From Bacteroidota bacterium (GTDB lineage: Bacteria > Bacteroidota > Bacteroidia > Flavobacteriales > Weeksellaceae), in the NCBI GenBank assembly GCA_023394415.1, contig JAEXAR010000033.1, positions 57,125 through 121,124 of the forward strand: DNA of 64,000 nt, written 5' to 3'. The position numbers were made by a program, and so were the translations under genes. Positions 52,474 through 60,026 of the stretch are shown one piece after another (position 1 is the first letter of the stretch; each line of letters opens with the position of its first letter). Under the pieces are notes generated by a model. That model made no database searches and was not told the origin of the DNA. It saw only the letters and a list, made by a program, of their open reading frames with translations.

Positions 52474-53470
52474 TCACGGAGGAGATTTCAAGAGCATACT
52501 TTTAAGAGAATTTCCAAAAGCAAGCAATGTGCTTGTTGCTTCTGGTTATGCATCTTTGGATATTATAAATGAATTTGAGAACCATTTTATCAGAATTGCA
52601 GAATTAGGAGGCTTATCAAAATTACTTTTGGGTATGGCTTTTTATGAAGGATTGTCTTCCAAAAAACTTGAGGCTGCGTTAGATTTGAATAGAAAATTAA
52701 AAGAAATAAATCCTAATTGTGGCGTCTATGTTTCCCATGGAAGAAGATATCATGGAAAAGTATATTTGTTTGAGAACGAAAACGAAAAAAACATATATGT
52801 CGGTTCTTCAAACTTTTCATTTAGTGGAACTCGTGGAAATGTAGAATGTACAGTTCCAATAATAGACGCAAATCAAAAAGATCAATTAGAATTATTCCTA
52901 CAAAGTTTATATTCGAGTAATTTATGTTTGCCTATTGATAAAGCAGAAATTACTGTACCCGGAAAAAAAGTTATTATACAGAGAACTGTTGAAAATATTT
53001 GGAATGCATTGAATAGATATAATCCCGACTCTATAAATACTTCCACCTTACCATCATTCGAATTTTCATTAGAAAGGATTGTTGAAAAAGAAAAATCTAA
53101 TCTAAATGTATACTTCGGTAAAGGTCGATTAAACAGAAATACTGGAAAAATAATTCCAAGACCTTGGTATGAAATAGAATTAATTGCGAATAATGCTCTA
53201 AATTCTCAACCTTTGTATCCTAAGGGAGATTTTTTAGCATATACAGATGATGGATATATAATCCCAATGAGAACACAAGGAGACTATTTTAAAAATATTA
53301 GGTCAAGAGAAAGTTTACAAATATTTGGTATTTGGCTTAAAGGAAAATTAGAAAGGTCTGGTGCTTTAATAAAATATAAGCCTGTGACTTTAGATACGCT
53401 TGAAGAGTATGGAAATACCAAAATAACCTTTTATAAAATGAATGATAACAAGTATTTTCTTAAATTTTAA
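52454..53470 (+). CDS. PLD-family restriction endonuclease (NgoFVII type)
   Basis: A 338-aa nuclease. A phospholipase-D-type motif is seen as HGKVYLF (H100, K102) followed by NIYVGSSNFSFSG at about 113-125, the layout of the NgoFVII endonuclease family. One HKD motif per chain implies a dimer. The C-terminal half (about 200-338) should hold target recognition. It overlaps the methyltransferase gene, completing a type II system. NgoFVII itself is reported to recognise GCSGC; the site here is not shown by the sequence. Confidence 0.85.
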   Translation: MFTNLSNHGGDFKSILLREFPKASNVLVASGYASLDIINEFENHFIRIAELGGLSKLLLGMAFYEGLSSKKLEAALDLNRKLKEINPNCGVYVSHGRRYHGKVYLFENENEKNIYVGSSNFSFSGTRGNVECTVPIIDANQKDQLELFLQSLYSSNLCLPIDKAEITVPGKKVIIQRTVENIWNALNRYNPDSINTSTLPSFEFSLERIVEKEKSNLNVYFGKGRLNRNTGKIIPRPWYEIELIANNALNSQPLYPKGDFLAYTDDGYIIPMRTQGDYFKNIRSRESLQIFGIWLKGKLERSGALIKYKPVTLDTLEEYGNTKITFYKMNDNKYFLKF

Positions 53471-53613
53471 AGAACAACTTCTTCTAACATCGTATTGCAA
53501 AATTCGGGGATAAATATTTAATAGAACCATCAGTTGCATTTAGTCGAATCTACTTTTCCGTTATTACAAGGATGCCGAATTCTTTACCAAAAAAATCCAT
53601 CATTATTAAAATC

Positions 53614-54624
53614 TCAAAACACTTTCATCTTCGCAATCCTATCCTTTCCTGCCAAAACCAAATTATTTTTATCAATCCATTCCCCAACGTAAAAATCTTT
53701 TTCTTTGGAAAGGACTTTCCATGTTTTTCCAAAATCTCGGGATAATGAAATGTGCTGGTCGCCAATAGCAATAATGTCTTTACCGCGTGAACCGGGACGA
53801 ATTCTTACACAAGTGCTGTAACCGGCATTGTTTCCTGAGGCTTGTATTTGCCAAGTTTTCCCTGCATCACTTGTGGTAGCGATATTGTTGATATTTTCTT
53901 TCTGTTTGGTATAATCTCCACCCACAGCAATGCCGAATTTATCTTTATAAAAATCAATAGAATACATCCCCTTTGAAGAGCTTCCCTGCACGAAAGGTGT
54001 ATTGAAAATTTCGAATTTTTGAGTTTTCAAATTCAAACGGAAAATCCTTGATGATTGACCTCCTGTTGCGACCCACAAATAATTTCTAGAAGAAGCAATA
54101 TTGGTGTTGCTGGCGGCAAATGCAGCTTCTCCTTCCAACATTTTATAATCCTGAAAGTTTTTACCATAAAACACGCCTTTATCCATTACAAAGGACATAA
54201 ACTCAAGATCAAGACTTTTACCGGGATCCCTAAAGGTGTAAAATAAGCCGTTATGATAGTGCAAGGCATCATAAAATGCAGATTCATCATTATCACCGTT
54301 TACAATTTCAGATTGTAATGTTTTTTTACTTATCCTATAAAAATATGCCGGACTGGAAACATTGATGGCTATAAAAGAATTTTTATCCTGCGCTAAAGTT
54401 CGGAACTCTAACTTTTGATCTGAAAGTATTATTTGTTTCTGGTTTTCAGGATTCTTCACATCCACATAACCAAACTTGGAGTTGCTACCGGCATACCATA
54501 CTTTTCCATCGTAAAGTTCAATCGCACGAATACTGATTTTATCGGAGATTATGGTTTCAATATTCTGTGCAGAAATCTTATTTAAAGACAGGGCAACAGC
54601 TAAAAAGCATACTAATTTCTTCAT
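53614..54624 (-). CDS. Exported BNR/YCF48-like repeat protein
   Basis: A 336-aa exported protein (signal peptide MKKLVCFLAVALSLNKISAQ). Several beta-propeller strands with Asp-box-like motifs follow: TSDAGKTWQI near 265 and SRDFGKTWKV near 308. The fold suggests a seven-bladed BNR or sortilin/YCF48-like propeller, often called an oxidoreductase by annotation pipelines without evidence. The third ATG (54624) is the likely start; the extra two Met are adjacent. Confidence 0.8.
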   Translation of the reverse strand: MKKLVCFLAVALSLNKISAQNIETIISDKISIRAIELYDGKVWYAGSNSKFGYVDVKNPENQKQIILSDQKLEFRTLAQDKNSFIAINVSSPAYFYRISKKTLQSEIVNGDNDESAFYDALHYHNGLFYTFRDPGKSLDLEFMSFVMDKGVFYGKNFQDYKMLEGEAAFAASNTNIASSRNYLWVATGGQSSRIFRLNLKTQKFEIFNTPFVQGSSSKGMYSIDFYKDKFGIAVGGDYTKQKENINNIATTSDAGKTWQIQASGNNAGYSTCVRIRPGSRGKDIIAIGDQHISLSRDFGKTWKVLSKEKDFYVGEWIDKNNLVLAGKDRIAKMKVF

Positions 54625-54634
54625 CATCAAATAT

Positions 54635-54662
54635 AAAAAAATCCCGACATATCGTCGGGATT
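54635..54662 (-). terminator. Terminator of the APC permease gene
   Basis: AATCCCGAC and GTCGGGATT form a 9-bp stem with a 5-nt loop and seven T on the minus strand. Confidence 0.85.
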
Positions 54663-54682
54663 TAATATTTCATTTAAAAAAA

Positions 54683-56329
54683 TTATTTTCTGTGAGTAAT
54701 AATATAATACCCATAATAAATTAAATGGAAAGCCGCCATCGCTAGAGAGAAATAAACCAAAGGCATATCAGAATCTCCGGAAGCTTGATGATGGAAATAA
54801 GTTAGCAACAAAAGACCAACGGTTAAGATAAAGCCCACCATTGATGTAAACCAATAGTTTTTTGGATCTGCAGTGGTGTTTTTTTCTTTACCTAAAAAGG
54901 AATTTTTGATCCCTCTGAATAGATAAATATCCAAACCAATCATCATCCAAATAAATAAACGCAACCAGCTTTCTCCCGGTAAAGAAGCCATTAATGCTAC
55001 ACAAACCACAATACCCGCAATTGGAACAAAAGGAACAAAAGGCGTTCTGAATGTTCTTTTTGCGTTGGGTTGTGTCTTTCTCATTACCATCACCCCTACA
55101 CATACCAGAGAGAATGCAAGCAAAGTTCCGATAGAAACCATATGACCAAGGTCGGAAACCGGCACAAAACCTGCGAATAAGCTTACAAAAACAAGGAAAA
55201 ACAGATTGGTCTTCCAAGGGGTTCTAAATTTTGAGTGAATTTCACCAAAGAATTTTGGCAAAAGTCCATCTCTACTCATTGAATAGAACACACGGCTTTG
55301 TCCCATTAGCATTACTAAAATTACAGATGTATAACCCGCAAGAATTGCAACAATAAGTCCTGTTTGCAAAAATCCGTAAGGTGTTTTAGCAAATGCTGTT
55401 GCTGCAGGTTTTGCATCGTTATGAAATTCGGTATAGTTGGCCAAACCTGTCATTACATAAGAGAAAAGTACATATAAGATAGTACAAATCACTAAAGAAC
55501 CTAAAATACCGATAGGCATTCCTTTTTGTGGATTTTTAGCTTCTTGAGCTGCAGTAGAAACCGCATCAAAACCAATAAAAGCAAAAAATACGGTTGCGGC
55601 TCCTGCCATAATTCCACTCCATCCAAATTGACCGAAAATACCTTTGTTTTCCGGAATGAAAGGTGTATGATTTTCAGGATTCATATAACTCCAACCTAAA
55701 GCGATAAACAGAATTACTACCGCCACTTTTAGAACCACTAAAAAGTTGTTCATCCCGGCAGACTCTTTAGTTCCTCTTATTAAAAGTAAAGAGAGCAATG
55801 AAACAATAATAATAGCAGGAAGGTTAACAATACCGCCTTCTACAACTGTTCCGTCACCTAATTTTAAAGTTTCCCAAGGCGAACAAATTAATGAGTTGGG
55901 CAAATGAATACCAAATTTATTTAATAATTCTAAAAAATATCTGGACCACGAAACGCCTACAGTTGCAGCGCCAAGAGCATACTCCAACACCAAATCCCAA
56001 CCGATAATCCAAGCCATAAATTCACCCATCGTTGCATAAGAATAAGTATAAGCACTACCTGCAACGGGAATCATAGAAGCAAATTCTGCATAGCAGAGTC
56101 CCGCAAAAGCACAACCAATAGCTGCAACTACGAAAGAAAGTGTTACCGCAGGTCCTGCGTGTTCTGCAGCTGCAATACCTGTGAGAGAAAATAATCCGGC
56201 TCCAATAATAGCTCCAATTCCTAAAGCGACCAAAGCTCCTGAAGAGAGTGATCTTTTCAGCCCTTTTTCATCCTCTGAAGCTTCATTAAGGAGTTTTTCT
56301 AAGGGTTTTGTTTTCCAAATATTCGACAT
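54683..56329 (-). CDS. APC family amino-acid permease (cationic type)
   Basis: A 548-aa transporter with about 14 helices. GALVALGIGAIIGAGLFSLTG near 32-52 is the APC helix-1 motif, and AEFASMIPVAGSAYTYSYATMGEFMAWIIGWDLVLEYA marks the CAT/YfnA subgroup. It probably takes up a basic or other amino acid. A TATTTTTG -7 box lies 20 nt before the ATG. The 299-bp upstream gap contains a palindrome and a possible small RNA on the other strand. Confidence 0.92.
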   Translation of the reverse strand: MSNIWKTKPLEKLLNEASEDEKGLKRSLSSGALVALGIGAIIGAGLFSLTGIAAAEHAGPAVTLSFVVAAIGCAFAGLCYAEFASMIPVAGSAYTYSYATMGEFMAWIIGWDLVLEYALGAATVGVSWSRYFLELLNKFGIHLPNSLICSPWETLKLGDGTVVEGGIVNLPAIIIVSLLSLLLIRGTKESAGMNNFLVVLKVAVVILFIALGWSYMNPENHTPFIPENKGIFGQFGWSGIMAGAATVFFAFIGFDAVSTAAQEAKNPQKGMPIGILGSLVICTILYVLFSYVMTGLANYTEFHNDAKPAATAFAKTPYGFLQTGLIVAILAGYTSVILVMLMGQSRVFYSMSRDGLLPKFFGEIHSKFRTPWKTNLFFLVFVSLFAGFVPVSDLGHMVSIGTLLAFSLVCVGVMVMRKTQPNAKRTFRTPFVPFVPIAGIVVCVALMASLPGESWLRLFIWMMIGLDIYLFRGIKNSFLGKEKNTTADPKNYWFTSMVGFILTVGLLLLTYFHHQASGDSDMPLVYFSLAMAAFHLIYYGYYIITHRK

Positions 56330-56349
56330 TTTTCAAATTTTAATTTTCC

Positions 56350-56357
56350 CAAAAATA
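56350..56357 (-). promoter_or_regulatory. -7 box for the APC permease gene
   Basis: TATTTTTG on the minus strand fits TAnnTTTG, 20 nt before the ATG. Confidence 0.55.
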
Positions 56358-56466
56358 TAAAATTTTAGTTATTCTTAACATTCTTTTAACAACAATTTTT
56401 ATTTTCCATTAGGGAAATGTGTGATAAAATTCTGAAAACCAAGTGAATTTTAAAATTTAATAGGTT

Positions 56467-56488
56467 TTGTGTAACTTTTGTTACACAA
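56467..56488. promoter_or_regulatory. Operator-like palindrome TTGTGTAAC-N4-GTTACACAA
   Basis: A perfect 9-4-9 inverted repeat. Its core GTAAC-N4-GTTAC recurs at 57244-57257. The 5-4-5 core spacing is that of FNR/CRP-family operators. The centre lies about 43 bp before the start predicted from the -7 box at 56508-56515, a typical activator position. Confidence 0.6.
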
Positions 56489-56507
56489 TATTTTCTGTTT
56501 TAAGTAT

Positions 56508-56515
56508 TAATTTTG
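56508..56515 (+). promoter_or_regulatory. -7 box for a possible small RNA
   Basis: TAATTTTG fits TAnnTTTG. No protein gene follows on this strand before a hairpin at 56584-56607. Confidence 0.45.
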
Positions 56516-56520
56516 CAGCT

Positions 56521-56607
56521 TCAAAAATTCATCCTTAATGTAATACCTGAAACACAAAGACTACATATAATTTTAAAAACTAAAAAACCCGAAAATTTTC
56601 GGGTTTT
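56521..56607 (+). ncRNA. Candidate FNR/CRP-controlled small RNA
   Basis: A transcript from the -7 box at 56508 would run about 87 nt without any useful reading frame (its only ATG is followed at once by TAA) and end at a perfect hairpin. The operator-like palindrome sits near -43. The hairpin also serves the heme protein gene on the other strand, and its plus-strand T tract is interrupted by GC, which weakens the case. Confidence 0.35.
56584..56607. terminator. Terminator of the DUF3365 gene, possibly bidirectional
   Basis: AAAACCCGAAAA and its exact complement form a 24-bp palindrome, with T runs on both sides and the better one on the minus strand. Confidence 0.8.
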
Positions 56608-56628
56608 GCTTTTTTATATTAACGAAAT

Positions 56629-57192
56629 TTATTTGAATTTGATACTCATTAATCCTCGCACTTCATTTTCCTTATAACCTGTTGCCTTATCATTAGGATA
56701 GAGTACTGTAATGGTTGCGAGAACATCAGGCTTTATATCCTTCCCTTTTTCGCCATGGCATTGCAAACACATCGTATTGGTAACTATAGGAGCATAGAAA
56801 TGAGTTTCGGTTTTAGTTGGTTTCAACTTTTCACCTTTTAGGAGTTGAGCTTTATACATCTCGATGTATTTTCGCTCTTCTTCGTTGGCATACTGATTTG
56901 AATTTCGGTTTTTATTGGAGACTCTTTTTATTTCGAGATGATATTGGTCTGACATCGATTTGGTAAGCGGTAACGCTTCAATATTGCAAAACTCTAATGC
57001 GCCAACTGTTCCGCTGTCTTTGATTTTTTGGGTAAGTTGACTTGCCAACAAAACTTTTGTTTTTTCGGCATAACTTTTCAAGCTGTCCAAGCTGACTTCA
57101 GTTTTTAATGTAGTTTCTGCAGTTTTAGATTCTTTTTTCGTACACTGCACTGAAGATAGAATGATAAGTGATAACAACGTTCCTTTTTTCAT
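56629..57192 (-). CDS. DUF3365 (Tll0287-like) c-type heme protein
   Basis: A 187-aa exported protein. The signal peptide ends at a possible lipobox (SVQC, C17). The DUF3365 domain carries a haem c motif CLQCH (C142, C145, H146) near the C-terminus, with FYAPIVTNTMCLQCHGE as the family signature. Tll0287-like folds bind haem as redox or gas sensors. The operator-like site at 57244-57257 lies upstream and the matching palindrome just past the gene, which would fit control by an FNR/CRP-type regulator. Confidence 0.87.
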   Translation of the reverse strand: MKKGTLLSLIILSSVQCTKKESKTAETTLKTEVSLDSLKSYAEKTKVLLASQLTQKIKDSGTVGALEFCNIEALPLTKSMSDQYHLEIKRVSNKNRNSNQYANEEERKYIEMYKAQLLKGEKLKPTKTETHFYAPIVTNTMCLQCHGEKGKDIKPDVLATITVLYPNDKATGYKENEVRGLMSIKFK

Positions 57193-57243
57193 AGTAATTG
57201 TTTTGTGGTGCTACAAACTTCTTTAAAATTACCTAGATTTTCA

Positions 57244-57257
57244 GTAACAACGGTTAC
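57244..57257. promoter_or_regulatory. Operator-like site GTAAC-N4-GTTAC
   Basis: The 5-4-5 inverted repeat lies in the gap between the divergent DUF3365 gene and pnuC. It shares its core with the palindrome at 56467-56488. Confidence 0.5.
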
Positions 57258-57268
57258 AATTAAACAAT

Positions 57269-57276
57269 TATCTTTG
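57269..57276 (+). promoter_or_regulatory. -7 box for pnuC
   Basis: TATCTTTG fits TAnnTTTG and ends 4 nt before the pnuC ATG, which implies a leaderless or nearly leaderless message. Confidence 0.5.
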
Positions 57277-57280
57277 GGAA

Positions 57281-57952
57281 ATGAATTTTTACGAGCTTTT
57301 CATTAAGCCTTATGAAGGTTACGAGACTTACCAAATCATTCTGGAAGCCGTAGCCACTATTTTCGGTTTATTAAGTGTTTATTTCTCCATCAAGAAAAAT
57401 ATTTGGGTTTATCCTACAGGAATAATCTCTACCGTATTATACGTTTATATCCTTTTTGTATTTGGGCTTTTAGGAGATATGATGATAAACTTCTATTATA
57501 CTGTAATGAGCATTTATGGTTGGATTTTATGGTCTAAAAGTTCGGAAGATCACGTGCACGTTGAAGTATCTTGGGCAACTAAAAAACAATGGATTTTTGC
57601 TGTAATCCTTTTTATATTAAGCTTAGGATTGGTAACATTGGTTTACTATTATAAGCCTTTTATCGACAATAAATTTTCAATGGCTGGTGTAGATATGGGA
57701 CTTTATCATTTAGATTGGGCAAACTGGTTAGATGTTTTCACCACATCAGTTTTTCTGGTTGGGATGTGGCTTATGGCAAAACGGAAAATCGAAAATTGGC
57801 TGTTATGGATCATCGGTGACCTTATTTGTATCCCAATGTTTCTATACAAAGGTCTCGGCATTACATCAATTCAATATTTAGTGTTCACAGCTATGGCAAT
57901 AATTGGTTTTATAGAATGGAAAAAGAATCTGAAACCCAGTTCTGTTTTATGA
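57281..57952 (+). CDS. pnuC: Nicotinamide riboside/mononucleoside transporter PnuC
   Basis: A 223-aa protein with seven helices. The motif IWVYPTGIISTVLYVYILF near 45-63 and MINFYYTVMSIYGWILWSK near 72-90 are typical of PnuC vitamin transporters. In Bacteroidota some PnuC paralogues carry thiamine instead; I see no TPP riboswitch before this one, so nicotinamide riboside is more likely. It reads rightward toward dapF. Confidence 0.88.
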   Translation: MNFYELFIKPYEGYETYQIILEAVATIFGLLSVYFSIKKNIWVYPTGIISTVLYVYILFVFGLLGDMMINFYYTVMSIYGWILWSKSSEDHVHVEVSWATKKQWIFAVILFILSLGLVTLVYYYKPFIDNKFSMAGVDMGLYHLDWANWLDVFTTSVFLVGMWLMAKRKIENWLLWIIGDLICIPMFLYKGLGITSIQYLVFTAMAIIGFIEWKKNLKPSSVL

Positions 57953-57995
57953 TTTCATTAACACTGATTCGCTGCGATTAAAAATTCACTTTTAG

Positions 57996-58003
57996 TAACT
58001 TTG
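57996..58003 (+). promoter_or_regulatory. -7 box for dapF
   Basis: TAACTTTG fits TAnnTTTG, 23 nt before the dapF ATG. Confidence 0.55.
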
Positions 58004-58026
58004 CATCCCATTTTTTATCATTAATA

Positions 58027-58809
58027 ATGAAAACATTACAGTTTTATAAATATCAAGGTACCGGAAACGATTTTGTGATGGTTGATAACCGTGATTTACA
58101 GTTCCAGAAAAACGGTGAACTTATCTCAAAACTTTGTGACAGACGTTTCGGAATTGGTGGTGACGGACTGATCTTACTTGAGAACGATTCTGAAAATTCA
58201 GATGTTGATTTTAAAATGGTTTACTACAATTCTGACGGAAATGAAAGTACAATGTGCGGTAACGGAGGAAGATGCTTGGTAGCATTTGCGCATTTTCTTG
58301 ATATTTTTGAAGAAAAATGTACCTTCAATGCCATTGACGGTTTGCACGAAGCTGAAATACACAATGGTATTGTAAAACTTAAAATGATTGATGTAAAAAA
58401 TATCGGTAAAGATGGTGATGCTACTATAATGAACACCGGTTCACCACATTACGTTAAATATGTAGAAGATTTAGAAGATTTTGAGGTTTACCAAAGAGGT
58501 TACGAAATAAGAAATTCTTCTACTTACGGTTTTGAAGGAATCAATGTTAATTTTGTTGAAAAAATTAGTAATGATGAGCTTTTTGTACGCACTTACGAAC
58601 GCGGTGTTGAAGATGAAACCTATAGTTGCGGAACAGGTGTTACAGCTGCTGCATTAACTTACCTTCAAAATAATGATAAAGACTCAGTAAAAATAAAAGT
58701 TCTGGGTGGCAACCTGAAAGTTTATGCTGAAAAAGACGGCGAAAACTTTAAGAATATCTGGCTTGAAGGTCCTGCAAAACAAGTTTTTAAAGGAAAAATC
58801 AATATTTAA
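58027..58809 (+). CDS. dapF: Diaminopimelate epimerase
   Basis: A 260-aa cofactor-independent epimerase that converts LL- to meso-diaminopimelate for lysine and peptidoglycan. Both catalytic Cys are present: C77 in STMCGNGGR and C201 in YSCGTGVTA. YQGTGNDFVMVDN opens the protein as usual. It lies 25 bp before mltG and is probably co-transcribed with it, two steps of cell-wall supply and assembly. Confidence 0.97.
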   Translation: MKTLQFYKYQGTGNDFVMVDNRDLQFQKNGELISKLCDRRFGIGGDGLILLENDSENSDVDFKMVYYNSDGNESTMCGNGGRCLVAFAHFLDIFEEKCTFNAIDGLHEAEIHNGIVKLKMIDVKNIGKDGDATIMNTGSPHYVKYVEDLEDFEVYQRGYEIRNSSTYGFEGINVNFVEKISNDELFVRTYERGVEDETYSCGTGVTAAALTYLQNNDKDSVKIKVLGGNLKVYAEKDGENFKNIWLEGPAKQVFKGKINI

Positions 58810-58834
58810 ATTCCATACTTTTAAATAAAAATTT

Positions 58835-59863
58835 ATGAAGAAAATCATCGCAGTTTTAGTGCTTTTACTATTAGCAGCAGGTGCCTTTTTTGGCTTTAAT
58901 TATTATAAAAAATACAAGAGCAACAACGTCGCTAAAGAAGGTTACTTCTTTGTACCTACTGGTGCTAAATATGAACAAATCTTAGACAGCATACGCCCTT
59001 ATGTAAAGAATTTTGAATCATTCAAAGATGTTGCCGAGGATCGAAATATGAACAAGTTTAATCATCCGGGAAGATATCGAGTACTTTCCGGTAAAAGCAA
59101 TACTGAATTGGTGGATATGATTAAAAACGGTAATCAAACAGATTTAACTTTCAGAATTGGAGATTTTGGAGATGTTTACCAAATGATGGGCAGAGTTGCA
59201 AAAAAAACCGAACTCGATTCTCTTTCGTTTATAAAAGAGTTTGACAAAATCGCTCAACAAAAAGGCTTCGCAAATGCTGAAGATCTGAAAAAATATTTTT
59301 TCATCGATACCTATAATTTCTTTTGGACCGTAAAACCAAACGAATTTTTCAAAAAATTTGAAGATCAGTACAACGAGTTTTGGACGGCAGAAAGAAAACA
59401 AAAACTACAACAATCAGGCTTAACCGAAAATCAAGTTTATGCTTTAGCTTCAATCGTGTACAAAGAATCTGGTGGAAAACCAGATGAGCAGAAAACCATT
59501 GCCGGTCTTTACCTAAATCGCTTCCACAAAGGAATGAAACTGCAAAGTGATCCTACTGTAATTTATGCCATTAATAAAGATACCGGCTTCACGCAGGAAA
59601 TTCGTAGAGTTTTATATAAGCATCTTACACATCCTTCACCATATAATACCTATGCAAACCCAGGAATTCCACCGGGACCAATTTGTATTGTTGATAAAAA
59701 TTCGGTAGATGCAGTCTTAAATCCTGAAAAAAACAATTACATTTTTATGGCAGCTGATCCTAATAAATTCGGCTTCCACAGGTTTACCGCAAGCGATGTA
59801 GAACATGCCAAAAATGCAAGAGATTATCAGGAATGGCTAAACTCTAAAAACATCAAAAAGTAA
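58835..59863 (+). CDS. mltG: Endolytic murein transglycosylase
   Basis: A 342-aa membrane-anchored lytic transglycosylase that cuts nascent glycan strands. One N-terminal helix (about 4-22) precedes a LysM-like domain and the YceG fold. The catalytic Glu is E211 in ASIVYKESGGK. LQSDPTVIYAI, PSPYNTYANPGIPPGPI and FTASDVEHAKN are the family motifs. The length is normal. Confidence 0.96.
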   Translation: MKKIIAVLVLLLLAAGAFFGFNYYKKYKSNNVAKEGYFFVPTGAKYEQILDSIRPYVKNFESFKDVAEDRNMNKFNHPGRYRVLSGKSNTELVDMIKNGNQTDLTFRIGDFGDVYQMMGRVAKKTELDSLSFIKEFDKIAQQKGFANAEDLKKYFFIDTYNFFWTVKPNEFFKKFEDQYNEFWTAERKQKLQQSGLTENQVYALASIVYKESGGKPDEQKTIAGLYLNRFHKGMKLQSDPTVIYAINKDTGFTQEIRRVLYKHLTHPSPYNTYANPGIPPGPICIVDKNSVDAVLNPEKNNYIFMAADPNKFGFHRFTASDVEHAKNARDYQEWLNSKNIKK

Positions 59864-60000
59864 ACTTTAACGTTTTTTAAGAGTTTTACTATTAACAAAT
59901 TCAAAATTTTTGCGTCTAATTAGAAATAGAATTTAAAGATTAAAAAAAATCAATAAATTTTTTTTTGAAAATTCTGTAATAGTCATCTACAGAGTTACTT

Positions 60001-60008
60001 TATTTTTG
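60001..60008 (+). promoter_or_regulatory. -7 box for the TonB-dependent receptor
   Basis: TATTTTTG fits TAnnTTTG, 19 nt before the ATG at 60027. Confidence 0.5.
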
Positions 60009-60026
60009 CAATTTAATTTAAACTTA

